Positions 12,231 to 23,398 of a stretch of DNA of 64,000 bases are shown here, piece after piece (position 1 is the first letter of the stretch; each line of letters begins with the position of its first letter). A program made the position numbers and the translations under genes. This stretch comes from Linanthus parryae. Its lineage: Eukaryota > Streptophyta > Magnoliopsida > Ericales > Polemoniaceae. The notes below the pieces were generated by a model. The model was not told the DNA's origin. It did not search any database and saw only the letters and a program-made list of their open reading frames with translations. The stretch spans positions 14,793,735 through 14,857,734 of the forward strand of contig JALGPY010000013.1 of the NCBI GenBank assembly GCA_023055425.1, in the 5' to 3' direction.

Positions 12231-12562
12231 GCTATGATGGTTCTTTTAGTGAAAGTTTTGCATATTTGAATTTAAGCAAGCATGGGTCAGAAGATGAAGC
12301 AGATCCTTCAAATGGTTCCAAGGATAGTTTGCAGGAAAACAAGAAGAATTTTCAAGGCCTTGAAAATGAGTCTTAATGCCTTGAAAAATAACATCAAGAG
12401 AATCAGAGTGAACAAGTCACTACTTCAAGTTCTCAAATACCTGAGAAGATTACTAGAGAACCAGCAGGCTTCAAATATCTTTCTTCTCATGCAGCTGACA
12501 GCATTATATCTGATCCATCCACTTGTACACAAACAAGATCACATTTGAAGAACCAATGTGCT
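12231..12562 (+). pseudogene. Copia A integrase-RT linker region with Gln/Leu/Glu-rich repeats
   Basis: The acidic linker between integrase and reverse transcriptase (ESYDGSFSESFAYLNLSKHGSEDE...) is broken by stops near 12374-12376. At DNA level it contains the perfect 20-base palindrome ATTTTCAAGGCCTTGAAAAT at 12348-12367, read in protein as QGLEN. The same linker in element G (42742-42918) contains SQSFE at an equivalent palindrome-like site. Confidence 0.6.
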
Positions 12563-14120
12563 TTCAATGCTTTTGTCTCTCTTATGGAGCCTAAGAATGT
12601 GAAAGAATGACTACAAGAAGCAGGCTGGATCATTGCAATGCACAGTGAACTCAATGAATTTAAAAGGAACAAGGTATGGAATCTGGTTCAACCTCCTAAA
12701 GATTAGTCTGTCATTGGTACCAGGTGGGTATTCATAAACAACATAGATGAGAATGGTAAGGTAATCATAAACAAAGCAAGAATAATCGCTCAAGGCTGCA
12801 ACCAAGAAGAAGGTATTGATTATGAGGAGACTTTTTCTCCTGTTGCAAGGTTAGAAGAAATTAGAATCTTACTTGCATTTGCATCTCATAACAATATGAT
12901 TTTTTTTGAAATGGATGTGAAGTGTGCATTTCTAAATGGATATCTGCAAGAAGAAGTTTATGTTTCTCAAACTCCTGGTTTTGAAAATGATGAGTTTCCA
13001 GATCATGTTTACAAACTTGACAAAGCTCTTTATAGTTTGAAACAAGCTCCAAGGGCTTGGTATGAAACACCGTCAAATTGTTTACTTGAAAATGATTTCA
13101 AAAGAGGATTAGTAGACAAAACCATTTTCATAAAGACTCATGAGAAAGGTATTCTAGTAGTTCAAGTATATGTTGATTATATTCTATTTGGAGCTACTAA
13201 TGACTCTCTTTGCAAGGATTTCTCGAGTGTTATGAGCAGGGAGTTTGAAATGAGTTTGATGGGAGAGCTCAAATTCTTTCTTGGACTTCATATACATCAA
13301 ATGAAGAAAGGAATATTTCTTCATCGGAGCAAGTACACCAAGGAATTGCTAAACAAGTACAACATGTCTCATTCCAAGGTAGCAAAAACCCCTATGAGCT
13401 CCTCACTATAATTAGACAAAGAACAAAATGGTAAGAGTGGGAATGTGAAGGAATACAGAGGTATGATTGGATCATTGTTGTATCTCACTGCAGTAGACCA
13501 GATATCATGTTTAGTGTTTGTATGTGTGCTAGATTTCAATCTGATCCTAAAGAATCACACATGGTTGCTTTTAAAATGATATTTAGATATGTCAATGGTA
13601 CCAAAGACTTAGGGATTTGGTATCCTAAACAATCTAATTTCTCTTTGTGTGGTTATTCAGATGCTGATTTTGCAAGCTGCAAAGTAGATAGAAAAGGCGC
13701 ATCAGGGTGTTGCCAATTTCATGGAACATCACTGACCAGTTGGCATTCAATGAAACAAAATGTTGTAGCCCTATCAACAGCCGAAGCGGAATACATAGCA
13801 GCTGGTGCTTGCTGCTCACAGTACTATGGATTGCTCAAAAAATGAGAGATCTTGGATTTAACTTTTGAGATATACCTATCAAATGCGAAAACACCAGTGC
13901 AATATCTATCACAAAGAATCCATTTCAGCACTCAAGGACCAAACACGTATATGTTAGACATCACTTCATCGGAGATCATGCTGAAAAAGGTGCTGTTGTT
14001 CTTGAATTTGTTTCTACAAATATGCAATTGGCAGATATCTTCACTAAACCACTGCCAGAGGATATATTTTCATCCTTAAAATTAGAACTGGGTATGCTGA
14101 ATAAAGAAGCATTGGTTTAG
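12563..14120 (+). pseudogene. Copia A reverse transcriptase and RNase H, inactive
   Basis: Copia reverse transcriptase motifs are clear: NKVWNLVQPP, GTRWVFINNIDENG, EEGIDYEETFSPVARLE, EMDVKCAFLNGYLQEEVYVSQ and LKQAPRAWY. The catalytic YVDD box reads YVDY (about 13170), so a metal-binding Asp is lost. Stops lie near 12606-12608, 12704-12706 and 13410. RNase H follows with GYSDADFASC (13651) and STAEAEYIAAGACC (13777). The frame decays after 13845 and ends at about 14120 with KPLPEDIF-type sequence. The element is dead in this domain. Confidence 0.85.
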
Positions 14121-14130
14121 GGGGAGTATC
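14112..14130 (+). promoter_or_regulatory. Polypurine tract after pol in copia A
   Basis: TTTAGGGGGAGTATC follows the pol stop. It resembles the terminal polypurine tract at about 16725, but no LTR starts here. Extra purine tracts between pol and the 3' LTR are known in SIRE-type elements. Confidence 0.4.
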
Positions 14131-14331
14131 AGGTATATTACAGGTAAGTATTATGTGGTTCAAAGGTTTGAACTGAGCCTTGAAAATCTTTTCAAAGCTT
14201 TGATTGTATTTGCTTCAGTTGTATAGCTTTTCAAGGCCTTGAAATCCTTTCCAAATCCTTGAAAATAAATTTGTATGTTGTTTAGTTAATAATTTGGATC
14301 CTCTAATGTTGGGTGTTATCTCTGTATATAA

Positions 14332-16259
14332 TTGCTCAATATTGCTTTTACTTCTAAAATTATTTTCTTTTCTAAATTAGCATTATTTTATTTCTTTTTC
14401 CGACGTCACACAAACACAATTTTGAATTTAACTGATTCTGCACATCTTAAAAGATTTGGAAATATTATGTTTCCTTTTCAAACTCAAACTCTTCAGTACT
14501 TATCTCCTCTCCTCTCTCTCTCTCACGTATCACTCATGCCTCTCTCTTCTTTACCCTCAAACCCTAATGAGCACCAAAGAACGTCTGATAGAATCAAGAT
14601 GGCTGGAGGATCAAAGATAGTTTATGAAAAGAAGAGGAAGACTGTAGAGGAAGAGGTTCAAACACTCAGTGATGATTCAAGTTCCAGAACCCCAAGTGCA
14701 GAAAAGGCTCCTTCTCCTCCAAAGAAGAAGATCAAGAAGGATCAGACTCCAACTTCTAGCAAGAAGAAGAAGACTGATAAGTCTGCTCCAGAAAAGCAAC
14801 CAGAAGAACAGGTTGCTAGTCCTAAGAAGATGAAGAAGAAGAAGAATCCAACAAAAGAAGACGAAGGAAAGGGTAAAGCCATTAAGGAAGAACAATCGAA
14901 AGGCACTACAAAAGAACAGCAGATCTACTAAGAGAAGCAACAATCCCCTGGTAAGAATTCTGGCATTAACAGGAAATGGTTTGTTTCTAAAGTTGCTAGA
15001 GGACAATGGTTTGATGGTTTGCTTCGAGACCATTAGCTTTTTGTAGAATGGTGAGTGTTAATATGTTGAAAACCATGAATCTGGATTTCATTAAAAGGTT
15101 GAAGAAACGTGCTATTTGGAAAGTACTAATCCCTCCTGAAGTTTCATATCCCAGACTCACTAGGTTTTTCTATTTGAACATGAAGCAAATTAGAACTGTA
15201 AACCTAGTAATCCAAACCAAAGTGGCTGGTGTTGACATGGAGTTAGATCACTCATAATTTTCCAATGTTTTTGGTTGTCCCAAGAGGTATAACAAAGAAA
15301 ACTATCCAAACAAGAGTGAAGCCCTGAAACTGGCTAGGGAAGAATTCTTTCTACCAAATGTATCTACCTCCTCCAAGCAGTTAACACACTATGTGATAAC
15401 TGTTGAAGCCAAAGTATCATTTACCATTCTCATGATGTGTGTAGTACCTTATGAGAATTCGAAAGAATTTATTACTAACAGGGTGTTGTACTTGATGTAT
15501 TTGATCATGCATGGTTATGTGATTGATCTTCCTACAATTGTGATGGAACACATGCTTTACTCCCATACCAAAGAAATAAAGCATCCATTTCCTTATGCCA
15601 ACCTAATGTATGCCTTCTTTCAACACTTTGAGATCCCAAATGACAGAGAAGAGGCTGTTACCACTTGTTTTGGTATGCTTGATGAGAAATAATTTAAGAG
15701 AATTGGGATTATGAAAACAAGTGAAGGTAACTAGAAGCTGTACTTTGAACTGTCTGAGGAAGAGTTGCAATCCAAGAAGTTTCTTAAACCCAAGGCCTTG
15801 ACCTCTCCTTAAAACATACCCTCACAAGACCTTTCTATGGTATTCCAAAGACTTGATGTTCTGGAGAAGGATATGGAAGAATTGAAGGAAAATCAGCATG
15901 AGTTTAGAACTTAGTTCAAGCAAGTCAGGTATATGGTTACATCATCTTCAAAAGCATCAATGTTCTTAATGTGGAGGAAGAAGTCTCTATGGCTCCAAAG
16001 GGAACCAAGAAAGGTGGTTCAACCAAGGATTTGTTCAGTGACCATACAACCCAGGTTGAGGCTGCAGGGTAGTGAACAAAGGGAAACAAGTAGCTCAAGA
16101 ACAAGGTGGTGAAGACCAGGAACAAGATGATGCCGAAAGTCCAGACTTAGGGATGCTCATTAAAGATCTTAAGAAGAAGAAACAGAAGAAACCCATTCGA
16201 GAGATAGTGATTGAGGCAGATCTTTTTTATGATGAAGTGGTTGGTGATACTGCTAATTA
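14332..16259 (+). pseudogene. Extra 3' ORF region of copia A (env-like position), broken
   Basis: This stretch lies between pol and the 3' LTR, where SIRE-type copia elements carry an additional (env-like) reading frame. Pieces: 14332-14931 (Lys-rich, with repeated PKKKIKK, SSKKKKTD and KKMKKKKNP blocks, possibly nuclear-targeting), 15048-15257, 15393-15692 (MITVEAKVSFTILMMCVVPYEN..., YVIDLPTIVMEHM) and 16072-16259 (acidic then basic). Frameshifts and stops separate them. The 15048-15692 part resembles the plant transposon-associated domain seen after gag or pol in several retroelements, but I cannot assign it firmly. No convincing signal peptide or envelope fold is visible. Confidence 0.5.
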
Positions 16260-16736
16260 AACTGCTCAAGAAGAAGAACAGAAATATGATGACGATGATG
16301 AAGAGGACAGTGGAGAAGAAGATGCATATCCAAAGGGAGATAGATACCCAACCCCCTAATTCTTGTCTCTTATTTCTATCTTTTTCAAGGTCTTGAACCC
16401 CTCTTCAAAGTCTTGAAAAAATCTACTTTTTAAATCTTTTTGCCTTAAAACTTTTCCAAACACCGATCAATCATTTCTCATTCCTTTTTTATGAAATTCA
16501 AAAAGGGGGAGAAAAATATTAGGTTTATTTTTTATCTTTGGTACTTTTTAGATGGATCTGGTTTAGATCTGTAGGATTTATATTGCTGAAGTTTGGTGAA
16601 AAATAAGTTGGATTATTTGGATATTTTGTGTTACAGGTTATATTTCATGATTACTCTGCTATGCTCTAATGAATAGTTTTTGCACACAATATTTCCTTAA
16701 AAATATTGAGGTTTTGTCTTTCATCAAGGGGGAGAT
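16260..16736 (+). other. 3' untranslated region and polypurine tract of copia A
   Basis: Noncoding, with loose palindromes of the TTCAAGG..CTTGAA type at about 16384 and 16403, and purine tracts AAAAAGGGGGAGAAAAA (about 16500) and ATCAAGGGGGAGAT (16722-16736). The second directly precedes the LTR and is the plus-strand primer site. Confidence 0.65.
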
Positions 16737-17924
16737 TGTAAGTTCAGCTAGTTTCAAAGGCTTGAAACAGCTTGTCTGTTTCAAGGCCTTGAAACAGTTT
16801 TCAATGGTATGAGAACATACAGTATGAACTCAGTGGGAACTTATGTTCCTGATCTGATTCCCGGTCCCCTATGCTTGATTATATATTCTTTAATGATGAA
16901 AGACATATCATTTTGTTGCTCTAAACTATTATGAATCAATATGTTTGAACAAGTTTTTGACGGGAAAAGTTATTATCTATTTTGCAGGGTAACTTGCCTA
17001 AACTATGTTCTTGCAGAAAAGGAAACTGGATTGTTTAATTAATTATGTGCTCATGCAAACATGTCTTGACCTTACTAACATAATCAAATACAAGATAGTG
17101 TAATTATCCTTCAAGATATTGAGCAACTAGCCGTTCGAAAGAGTTGTAGACAAGTTAGATATTTGCAGCTATTTTTTAGGAAAGTTTGTTATGAGAAGAT
17201 CTTGAAGATATGCCATTCAAAAAAGCTGCATAAGAGGGAATGACTGAAGATTTAAAATAGATACACGAACACTGAGACTCATATCATTTTTCGGATTTAC
17301 AAGCAACACAGAACGAGATTCATTTCACTAAATCCATTCCACAGAAGATTACTGCACATTCAAACTACTTCATCAGTTCTCACGATTCTTCTTTCTGATC
17401 TATACTTGTCTATCATTCAGATAATACTTGTTATATTATGTTCTCGTGAATTTTTCAAGTGAACAATAGAGAATTCTTGTTGAATCAGCTAGCTAGAGCA
17501 GGTACTAGATAGGTTAGTGAGAACCACAAGCTGTAATAGAGTAAGGATGCTCTCTATGCGTGAGATCTAGGGCTTATCTTTTTATTAGTAAGAATTAAGT
17601 TGAAAATCCTGCACGAATCAATTCCCTGAGGTAGAGACGTAGGTCCAAGTGGACTGAACTCTATAAATCTTTGTGTCGCTTGCATTCTATACTTAGCCAA
17701 ATCCTCTGCACCAAACAGGTTTCTGTTCAAGGGTTCAAAAAGCATTTCAAGGCCTTGAAAACTCTCAGCTTTTTCTTTGTCATATGTTTTCTTTCCAAGG
17801 ACTTGAAACTCATTTCAAGGTCTTGAAATACTTACAACTTTGCACAAATTTCTTTGAAACTACTCTTCTAGAATAAGTTGCAAAAAGTTGCCATACTCTA
17901 TTCAACCTACATTACTGTATTTCA
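16737..17924 (+). repeat. 3' LTR of copia A
   Basis: The LTR starts TGTAAGTTCAGCTAG straight after the polypurine tract and ends near CATTACTGTATTTCA. It aligns over its length with the F 5' LTR at 61992-63183. It holds the palindromes GTTTCAAGGCCTTGAAAC (16778-16795) and TTTCAAGGCCTTGAAA (17745-17760) and looser copies at 16751, about 17797 and 17813. No primer-binding site follows, so it is a 3' rather than a 5' LTR. Confidence 0.8.
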
Positions 17925-18208
17925 AGAGAAATCATTGCTGGTTAAAGATTAGTGAGGTTAGTAGGTATAGGTTCATGAACTAACTCATTGATTAGGGGTA
18001 GCAACATTACAAAATTATAGCTTTTTTTCTATCACCTGTTGCAGGTAAAATATTCATTTATATTGATAGTAAGAGTATGTCCATACGTAGTATATAGTGT
18101 GCACTGTTTAGACATTCTTTAAAGGTACACATTCTATCATTCATCGTAGTGATCCATCATTTTTACATCAACCTATCAGTCTAAATATGTTTTTATTTTA
18201 ACCTATTT
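17925..18208. other. Unassigned AT-rich sequence between copia A and a CACTA-like end
   Basis: No ORF, repeat end or RNA gene is recognised. It is the flank beyond copia A and could be older intergenic DNA or the remains of another element. Confidence 0.4.
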
Positions 18209-18266
18209 CACTACAGCAACAGTGCGTGGAGCTACCGTTGATCCTTTTTTAATTCAACTTGACAAT
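18209..18266. repeat. Possible left terminus of a second CACTA-type element
   Basis: CACTACAGCAAC begins at 18209 and is followed within 58 bases by the B insertion. The sequence on the other side of B (39139-39956) ends with the inverted form TTCTTAGTAGTG. Only the first six bases of the two ends agree and the flanking triplets (TTT and TCG) differ, so pairing them is speculative. Confidence 0.3.
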
Positions 18267-19140
18267 TGATAACACCCCACTAGGAGACATCGATGAATCT
18301 AGTGTAAGGGGTATTTTTGTCATAATCGAGTGTTTTAGCCGGATTTCATCCTGGTTTCGCCTCAGAATTTACGACTTAGTGTTTTGAGCTTCTTAATGCA
18401 TTACTACTTTATGTCACGCATTTCGAGATATAATCACAGGGTTTTTACATGTTGCATTTGCAGGAACAGGTTCGGGAAGTGCATTGGGATGTGTGCCGAG
18501 ACAGACCGCGATCGCCCCGTGAAATGCATAGAAAATGTTTGGGGCAGGATTTGACCAAGGCTGGTACAAGGGAGAGGGGAACGAAAAAAGGAAAGACTAG
18601 AGGAAAAACGGGCAGGGAAAATCGACCGAGAAAGTAGAAAACGTAAAATCAAAGATGACCAGGATGCACTCGGTTGACAATATCTTCAGTTCTGCTTGGA
18701 TTTTTGAAGTGAAACCAGCGGCTGAAGAAAGTAGACGTCGAGGGCTTTCCGAAAACAGGTCATAATGCTAAAATGGAGTCTGGCCTAAAAATTGAGCCCA
18801 TGCCCAAGTGTGGGTCCCAGATAGTCCACACCCAATTAGGCGTCTCGGGTTCTGGTGTCCGGGGTGATCAGCTATTTCATGTTCAGGTCGATTTCCTGGA
18901 AAGTTTTGACCCAAGGGTATTTTGGTAATTTTTACAGCAGGCCCGGGTGTTCGGAGCCGAGTTTGGATTTTGGCGCTTAAATTCCGTCAACAGATTTCCT
19001 ATGACCAGAGTCATGATTGGGCGGAATTTGGAGCGGTTTTGACCGAGGGATATTTTGGTAATTTTGAAAAGTTTCGGGTCAAAACGCAGCCCGAGCACAC
19101 TGGGTCCGGAAATAGGCCTGAGTGAAGACGGGAAGCCGCA

Positions 19141-19510
19141 GCCTGCGTGGCTAGCTGCTAACCACGAAGAACCCACGCAGTCCGAGAGCAAGAGGAGAGA
19201 CCAAAAATTGCAGAATCCAAGCCATAGACCCCTGTCTGCATGGCTACCTGCAAGCCACGCAGGCAGGGAGAAAAGACAGAGATTTTGAGGTGCCAGAAGA
19301 CCCTGTTTGTGTGGCTAGCTGCCAGCCACGCAGCAGCCATGCATGTAGGGAAGGAAGATAGAGATTTTGCGATGCGATAGAACCCTGTCTGCGTGGCTAG
19401 CAGCAGCCAGGCAGCAGCCACGTAGGCAGGGGGCTAGAGAGAGGTGTTTGGAGCACGCAAAGTCACTGTCAACGTGGCTAGCTGCCAACCGCGCAGCAGC
19501 CACGCAAACA
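19141..19510 (+). repeat. Array of hairpin-type GTGGCTAGCTGCCAGCCAC repeats in the B 5' LTR
   Basis: About five imperfect units start near 19141, 19231, 19301, 19384 and 19465. The core is an inverted repeat (GTGGCT-AGCTGCC-AGCCAC) usually followed by GCAGCAGCCACGCAGGCAGGG. The array sits just upstream of the TATA box, in U3. A matching array occurs at 37725-38115 in the 3' LTR. Confidence 0.75.
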
Positions 19511-19585
19511 TCATCTATATCTGAGGCGGTTTTTGCCAGTGATAGTTTCGTAATTTCAGCCAATTTTCCTGAAGCTTCTTAGCAC

Positions 19586-19593
19586 TATATAAA
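19586..19593 (+). promoter_or_regulatory. TATA box of the B 5' LTR
   Basis: CTATATAAAGGAACG lies in the middle of the LTR after the hairpin array, and the same sequence is at 38191 in the 3' LTR. This is the likely start region for genomic RNA. Confidence 0.65.
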
Positions 19594-20555
19594 GGAACGT
19601 CCAGAGCTCGTTTTTGAGACACAATACACCCAAGAAGAACTCAGAATACCCTCGGCGAGCACAGAAGCGCAGATCCAGAATTCAAGAACACTCGTTTGAT
19701 TTCAATTCTCTCTTTAATTTCAGAACATTGTCATTTAATTATGTCCTTTAGTAGCTAAACTTTTTACCTAGGTTCTCGGTGAACCTAGGGTTTCCTATTC
19801 AGTATCTAGTTCTGTTTTCGACTATGGATTCATGATCTCACGATCTTAATATGAGCATTTTTTATTCGTTATTCTGTCTTTAATTTTACTGTTTATGCAT
19901 GATCGGAGTAGCTAACCAGGATTGCTACATACTCGACTCGGTATGTGAAAACGGCTAGTTAGGGTTAGGAAGAGAAGATAGAATTTAACACATTACCCCC
20001 AATGGAACAAACAGTGAAAGGAATATAGGACTAGCCTAAAAACGTTTGACCAACTGTTAGCGATTTTGACCGAGGCCTTTAGGACATGTTAGAAACCCTA
20101 CCAGACTTAGAACGAGGCTGAGGATTGAGGTAGCTTAACAAGGGCCGAAAATATGCAGAATTGTGATAACGTGCAAGAAAAGAAAAGATACTGCACAACT
20201 GGTACGTGGCACTGATAAGTGACTGCTGTGTGTTTTCACATCGAAAAAGAACAAAAAATTGAAGAGACCCTAGGGGATCCCGTAATTCAGTACCTTAAAA
20301 CCCAAGAGTTACAACACTCAAGATTATTCAAGAAAACCTCCAAAACAAGATTTATGTTTCAGTTATTTACTTTTAGCACTTAGTTCGTAATCAAAATCTC
20401 AATCTACTCCTCATTTTAACACTTTTTTAGTTAAAACTAATTACTTGAAAAACCCGTAAAATTCCATGTGGGACCGATAATCTGAGTTGAAATACACTAA
20501 ATACTACTTTATTCATATACTTGCGAATAGCACGCTAAATTGCGCATCAAGTCTT

Positions 20556-20573
20556 TGTCGCCGTTTCCTGGGA
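20556..20573 (+). promoter_or_regulatory. Primer-binding site of element B
   Basis: TGTCGCCGTTTCCTGGGA follows the LTR after a short spacer. It matches the tRNA-Asp-type primer site of Athila-like elements with three differences. Elements C and D have the same site in better shape. Confidence 0.65.
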
Positions 20574-20678
20574 CTTTTTACAGTTTATTTAGTGGCTAGA
20601 ATTAACTTTCAGAGTTTTTAATGTTATTTTTATTTTTTCTTTTATCTCACTGCTCTTGAGATCTCTGTATTCTCAGGG

Positions 20679-22370
20679 ATGGCTGAAGTACCCGCCGCAG
20701 TAGAACGTACTCCAGCTCAGCTCCCGCAGTACATCGAGAAGCTGATCGCAGCAGGCTTTGCTGCATGGAACAACCAGAAGACATATAACAGATCAGGATG
20801 TGCTTTGGTAGAGAACTTTGTGGTCCCTTCATGAGAACATGAGCCAGCCATAGTGGTGCCCCCGATCAACTCGGAGCACTTTGATCTAAAATCCTCCACC
20901 ATCCAGACTACTAAGACTCACTATCTGTTCCACGGCAGAGCGGACGAGGACCCAAACGACTTTATCTAGAAATTCGATGACTACTGCAACAAATTTAAGT
21001 ACATGGGAGTCCATTCGGATACACTTAACCTAATTTTGTTCACATGCTGCCTGTACGGAACAGGCAAGGATTTGCTTGAATCAAGACCATCCAAGTCCAT
21101 CACTACTTGGGAAAGATGTGTTGCATATTTTCTAGCAAAATTCTATCCTGCCTCTCGTGTGATCTATTTGCAGAGCGAGATCCTGTCACTCAAACAAAAG
21201 ATGGGAGAAACGATGGTAGACGCATGGGACAAATTGATGAGATTGGTGAAAAGGTGCCCTAATCACGGTTTTGGAGACCCAAAGATTCTGCAGGTATTCT
21301 ACCATGCCCTAGACAGGGAGAATGCCGATAGGATTGACAGAGAAGCAGGAGGGAATTTTTTGAACCATGTGGACAAGGATGGTCCCTATGAGCTGATGAA
21401 TCAGCTAGTTAAGAAGGATACTCGCCTTTTTGACGATCGCATGATTATAGCCCGAGCTGAGCCAGTAGAAGATGACTGTATAGATAATTTAACCAGGGTT
21501 GTTCAAGATTTGTTTTACTCAGACAAGAAGTCTGTTGCAGCAGTGGACGGGCCAGATTTGGACGCAGCCATCAAGGAGATCATAAACGAAGATGCCAATT
21601 ATGTGCATGAACAGTGGGATCTGTGCCGATACAAGCCTGGAACACGGGACCTCCCCGATTTCCGGTACAGAAACACAAACGCAGCAATCTATGCGCCAGG
21701 ATTCCAGCACAGGCCACCAGCTCAGGAGACCGCACCAGCACCACAGGTTTAGCACGGTCCATCTGCATAGCAGTACGGTAGTCAGATGAAGAAAATCGAA
21801 TCCATGTTTGAGACCATGGAATCCAGGTTTGCGCAGATGGACGCCTTTGTAGCTGACCTACAATTTACTAAATCTTCTTTGCGTACTTTGGAAGTACAGG
21901 TTGGGCAGCTGACACAGCAACAAGCAGGCAGGCAGCTAGGGAACCTTCCCTCGAACACAGTAAATAATATGCATGCTCAGATAAATGCCATCACTACTCG
22001 GAGTGGATTAACACTGCAGGATCTGCAGTATCCTAGTCGTGCACGTGCAGAAAGGTCGATAAATATTGAACACAAAGTTTCTGTCCAAGAAGACAGTTCA
22101 ATCGATAGCCCCCAGCCAAAGGGCTCGTTTGGATAGGATGTAGTGCGGGATGATAAGGAAGTTGAAACTGAGCTTGTCTCCAAAGAGGTACCATATCCTT
22201 TTAAGACACGCAAGAGGGATGATAGCAAGGGCTACGCCAGATTTCTTGAAATATTCAAACAACTACATATCAACATACCCTTTGTTGAGGCTTTGGAAAA
22301 GATGCCCACTTATGCCAAATTCCTCAAGGACATTCTGTATAGGAGGAGGCTTATGATTTGGAGACTATAA
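20679..22370 (+). pseudogene. Gag of element B, broken by stops
   Basis: The frame starts at ATG 20679 (MAEVPAAVERTPAQLPQYIEK) and stays in one phase to 22370, interrupted by stops at about 20832, 20969, 21750, 21768 and 22135. Retrotransposon gag motifs are visible: PAIVVPPINSEHFDL, DEDPNDFI, SITTWERCVAYFLAKFYPASRV, FYHALDRENADRIDREAGGNFL. A predicted coiled coil (MKKIESMFETMESRFAQMDAFVADL) and the ITTRSGLTLQDLQYPSRARA stretch that precedes protease follow. The protein would form the virus-like particle. The frame shifts near 22345. Confidence 0.8.
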
Positions 22371-22379
22371 ATATGACCG

Positions 22380-22918
22380 CAGAAGTAAGCAATTGTGTGA
22401 AGAATGGGCTACCAAGAAAGAGTAAGGACCCTGGAAGTTTATTCAGCCCGGTGACCCTAGGTAATGCTTACAATGGAAAACTCTATGTGACCTAGGGGCT
22501 AGTATCAATCTGATGCCCTTGTCAATTTTCAAAACTTTGAAAGTCGGTGAACTCAGGCCCACCAGAATCATGCTTCAGATGGCGGGAAGGTACATAAATA
22601 AATCATATGGATTCATTGAAGATATTTTGGTGAAAGTCAGAGAATTGATTTTCCGGCATATTTCATAAATCTGGACATGGAGGCAGGAGATGTACCGCTC
22701 ATTCTGGGAAGGCCGTTTTGGGCCACTGGAGAGGCCATGATAAACTGCAAGAGCGGAGAACTGACCATGCATATTAATGAGGACAATGTGAAATTCAACG
22801 TCTACAAATCTCTCCAAATTCCAAGTTATTACGAGCATGAAGACTTCTACGCAATGGAGGTAGTCGATGTTGGCCTAGAAAACGAGAAGTTGGACGAGCA
22901 TGGGCAGAGATTGACAGA
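22380..22918 (+). pseudogene. Retropepsin-like protease of element B, broken
   Basis: Frameshifted but recognisable. CDLGASINLMPLSIF lies near 22488-22530, where the plant gypsy protease has D-L/S-G-A. FIEDILVKVR follows, and the flap-side DVPLILGRPFWATGEAMINCKSGELTMHI is near 22690-22770. The C-terminal extension (EVVDVGLENEKLDEHGQRLTE) leads into the next piece. The protease would process the Gag polyprotein. Confidence 0.75.
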
Positions 22919-23353
22919 GTGGACGGATACAACGAGGAGTGGTTCCAGGAGGAGCAGGCCATGCAAGCTGAAAACAAGAACACTTTACATTTGGCCAAAG
23001 AAGGTGGCCAGAAATTGGCCCTGGTCCGATCACTCAAAGAGCCATCATCCTTGGAGCTGAAAACGCTCCCAAGCAATCATATTTCAGCGCAGCCAAAGCA
23101 GTTTCGAGTAGGAAAAAAAGTACTTCTCTGTGATTCTCAAAAATATTTTTTCCCCGGAAAATTGATATCCAGGTCGTCAGGACCGTTCATCATCAAAGAG
23201 ATATTTTCATGGGATGCAGTGGAAATTGGAGAATTCGCAAGACAAAACAACTTTGAGGTTAACGAAAATCAGGTCAAGCCATATCAAGACTCGGAAGAAG
23301 TCATCAAAGTAGACTATTTTGACGTCCCTTCACAAAGTCAGGTAACTGGGTAG
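22919..23353 (+). pseudogene. Pro-RT linker fused to the integrase C-terminal tail in element B
   Basis: The first part (to about 23078) reads SLKEPSSLELKTLPSNH, which resembles the segment just before reverse transcriptase in Athila/Tat elements. The next residues, QPKQFRVGKKVLLCDSQKYF then FPGKLISRSSGPFIIKEIF and NNFEVNENQVKPY, are typical of the integrase C-terminal tail. Reverse transcriptase, RNase H and the integrase core are therefore missing between about 23078 and 23100. The reading frame crosses the junction. This is a deletion derivative rather than a functional integrase. Confidence 0.75.
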
Positions 23354-23398
23354 GGTCGTCGACCTTAAATTACAAGATCTTGTTGGGAGGCAACCCAA
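23341..23398 (+). promoter_or_regulatory. Conserved post-coding motif of element B with a TTGGGAGGCAACCCAA hairpin
   Basis: GGTAACTGGGT..GTCGACCTTAAATTACAAG..TTGTTGGGAGGCAACCCAA follows the end of the coding region. Elements C (31665-31722) and D (56916-56857, minus) carry the same block. In B and D TTGGG and CCCAA can pair as a short stem; in C the stem is degenerate. Its function is unknown. Confidence 0.7.

Larger units (their letters stand above)
11168..17924 (+). mobile_element. Copia element A (SIRE-like), 5' part missing from the window
   Basis: Plus-strand Ty1/copia remnant: GAG-pre-integrase, integrase, reverse transcriptase and RNase H in copia order, an extra 3' ORF region, a polypurine tract and a 3' LTR. 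It begins abruptly at the CACTA end. The missing 5' part (LTR, gag, protease) should lie on the far side of that element. A post-pol ORF region and a long LTR fit the SIRE/Maximus lineage. It resembles elements G and F here: 11168 on aligns with about 41730 on, and the LTR matches 61992-63183. Confidence 0.82.
18267..20549 (+). repeat. 5' LTR of element B
   Basis: Begins TGATAACACCCC and ends GCGCATCA. It is about 2.28 kb and pairs with 36864-39133. It contains hairpin-type repeats (about 19141-19510) and a TATA box at 19586. Confidence 0.88.
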
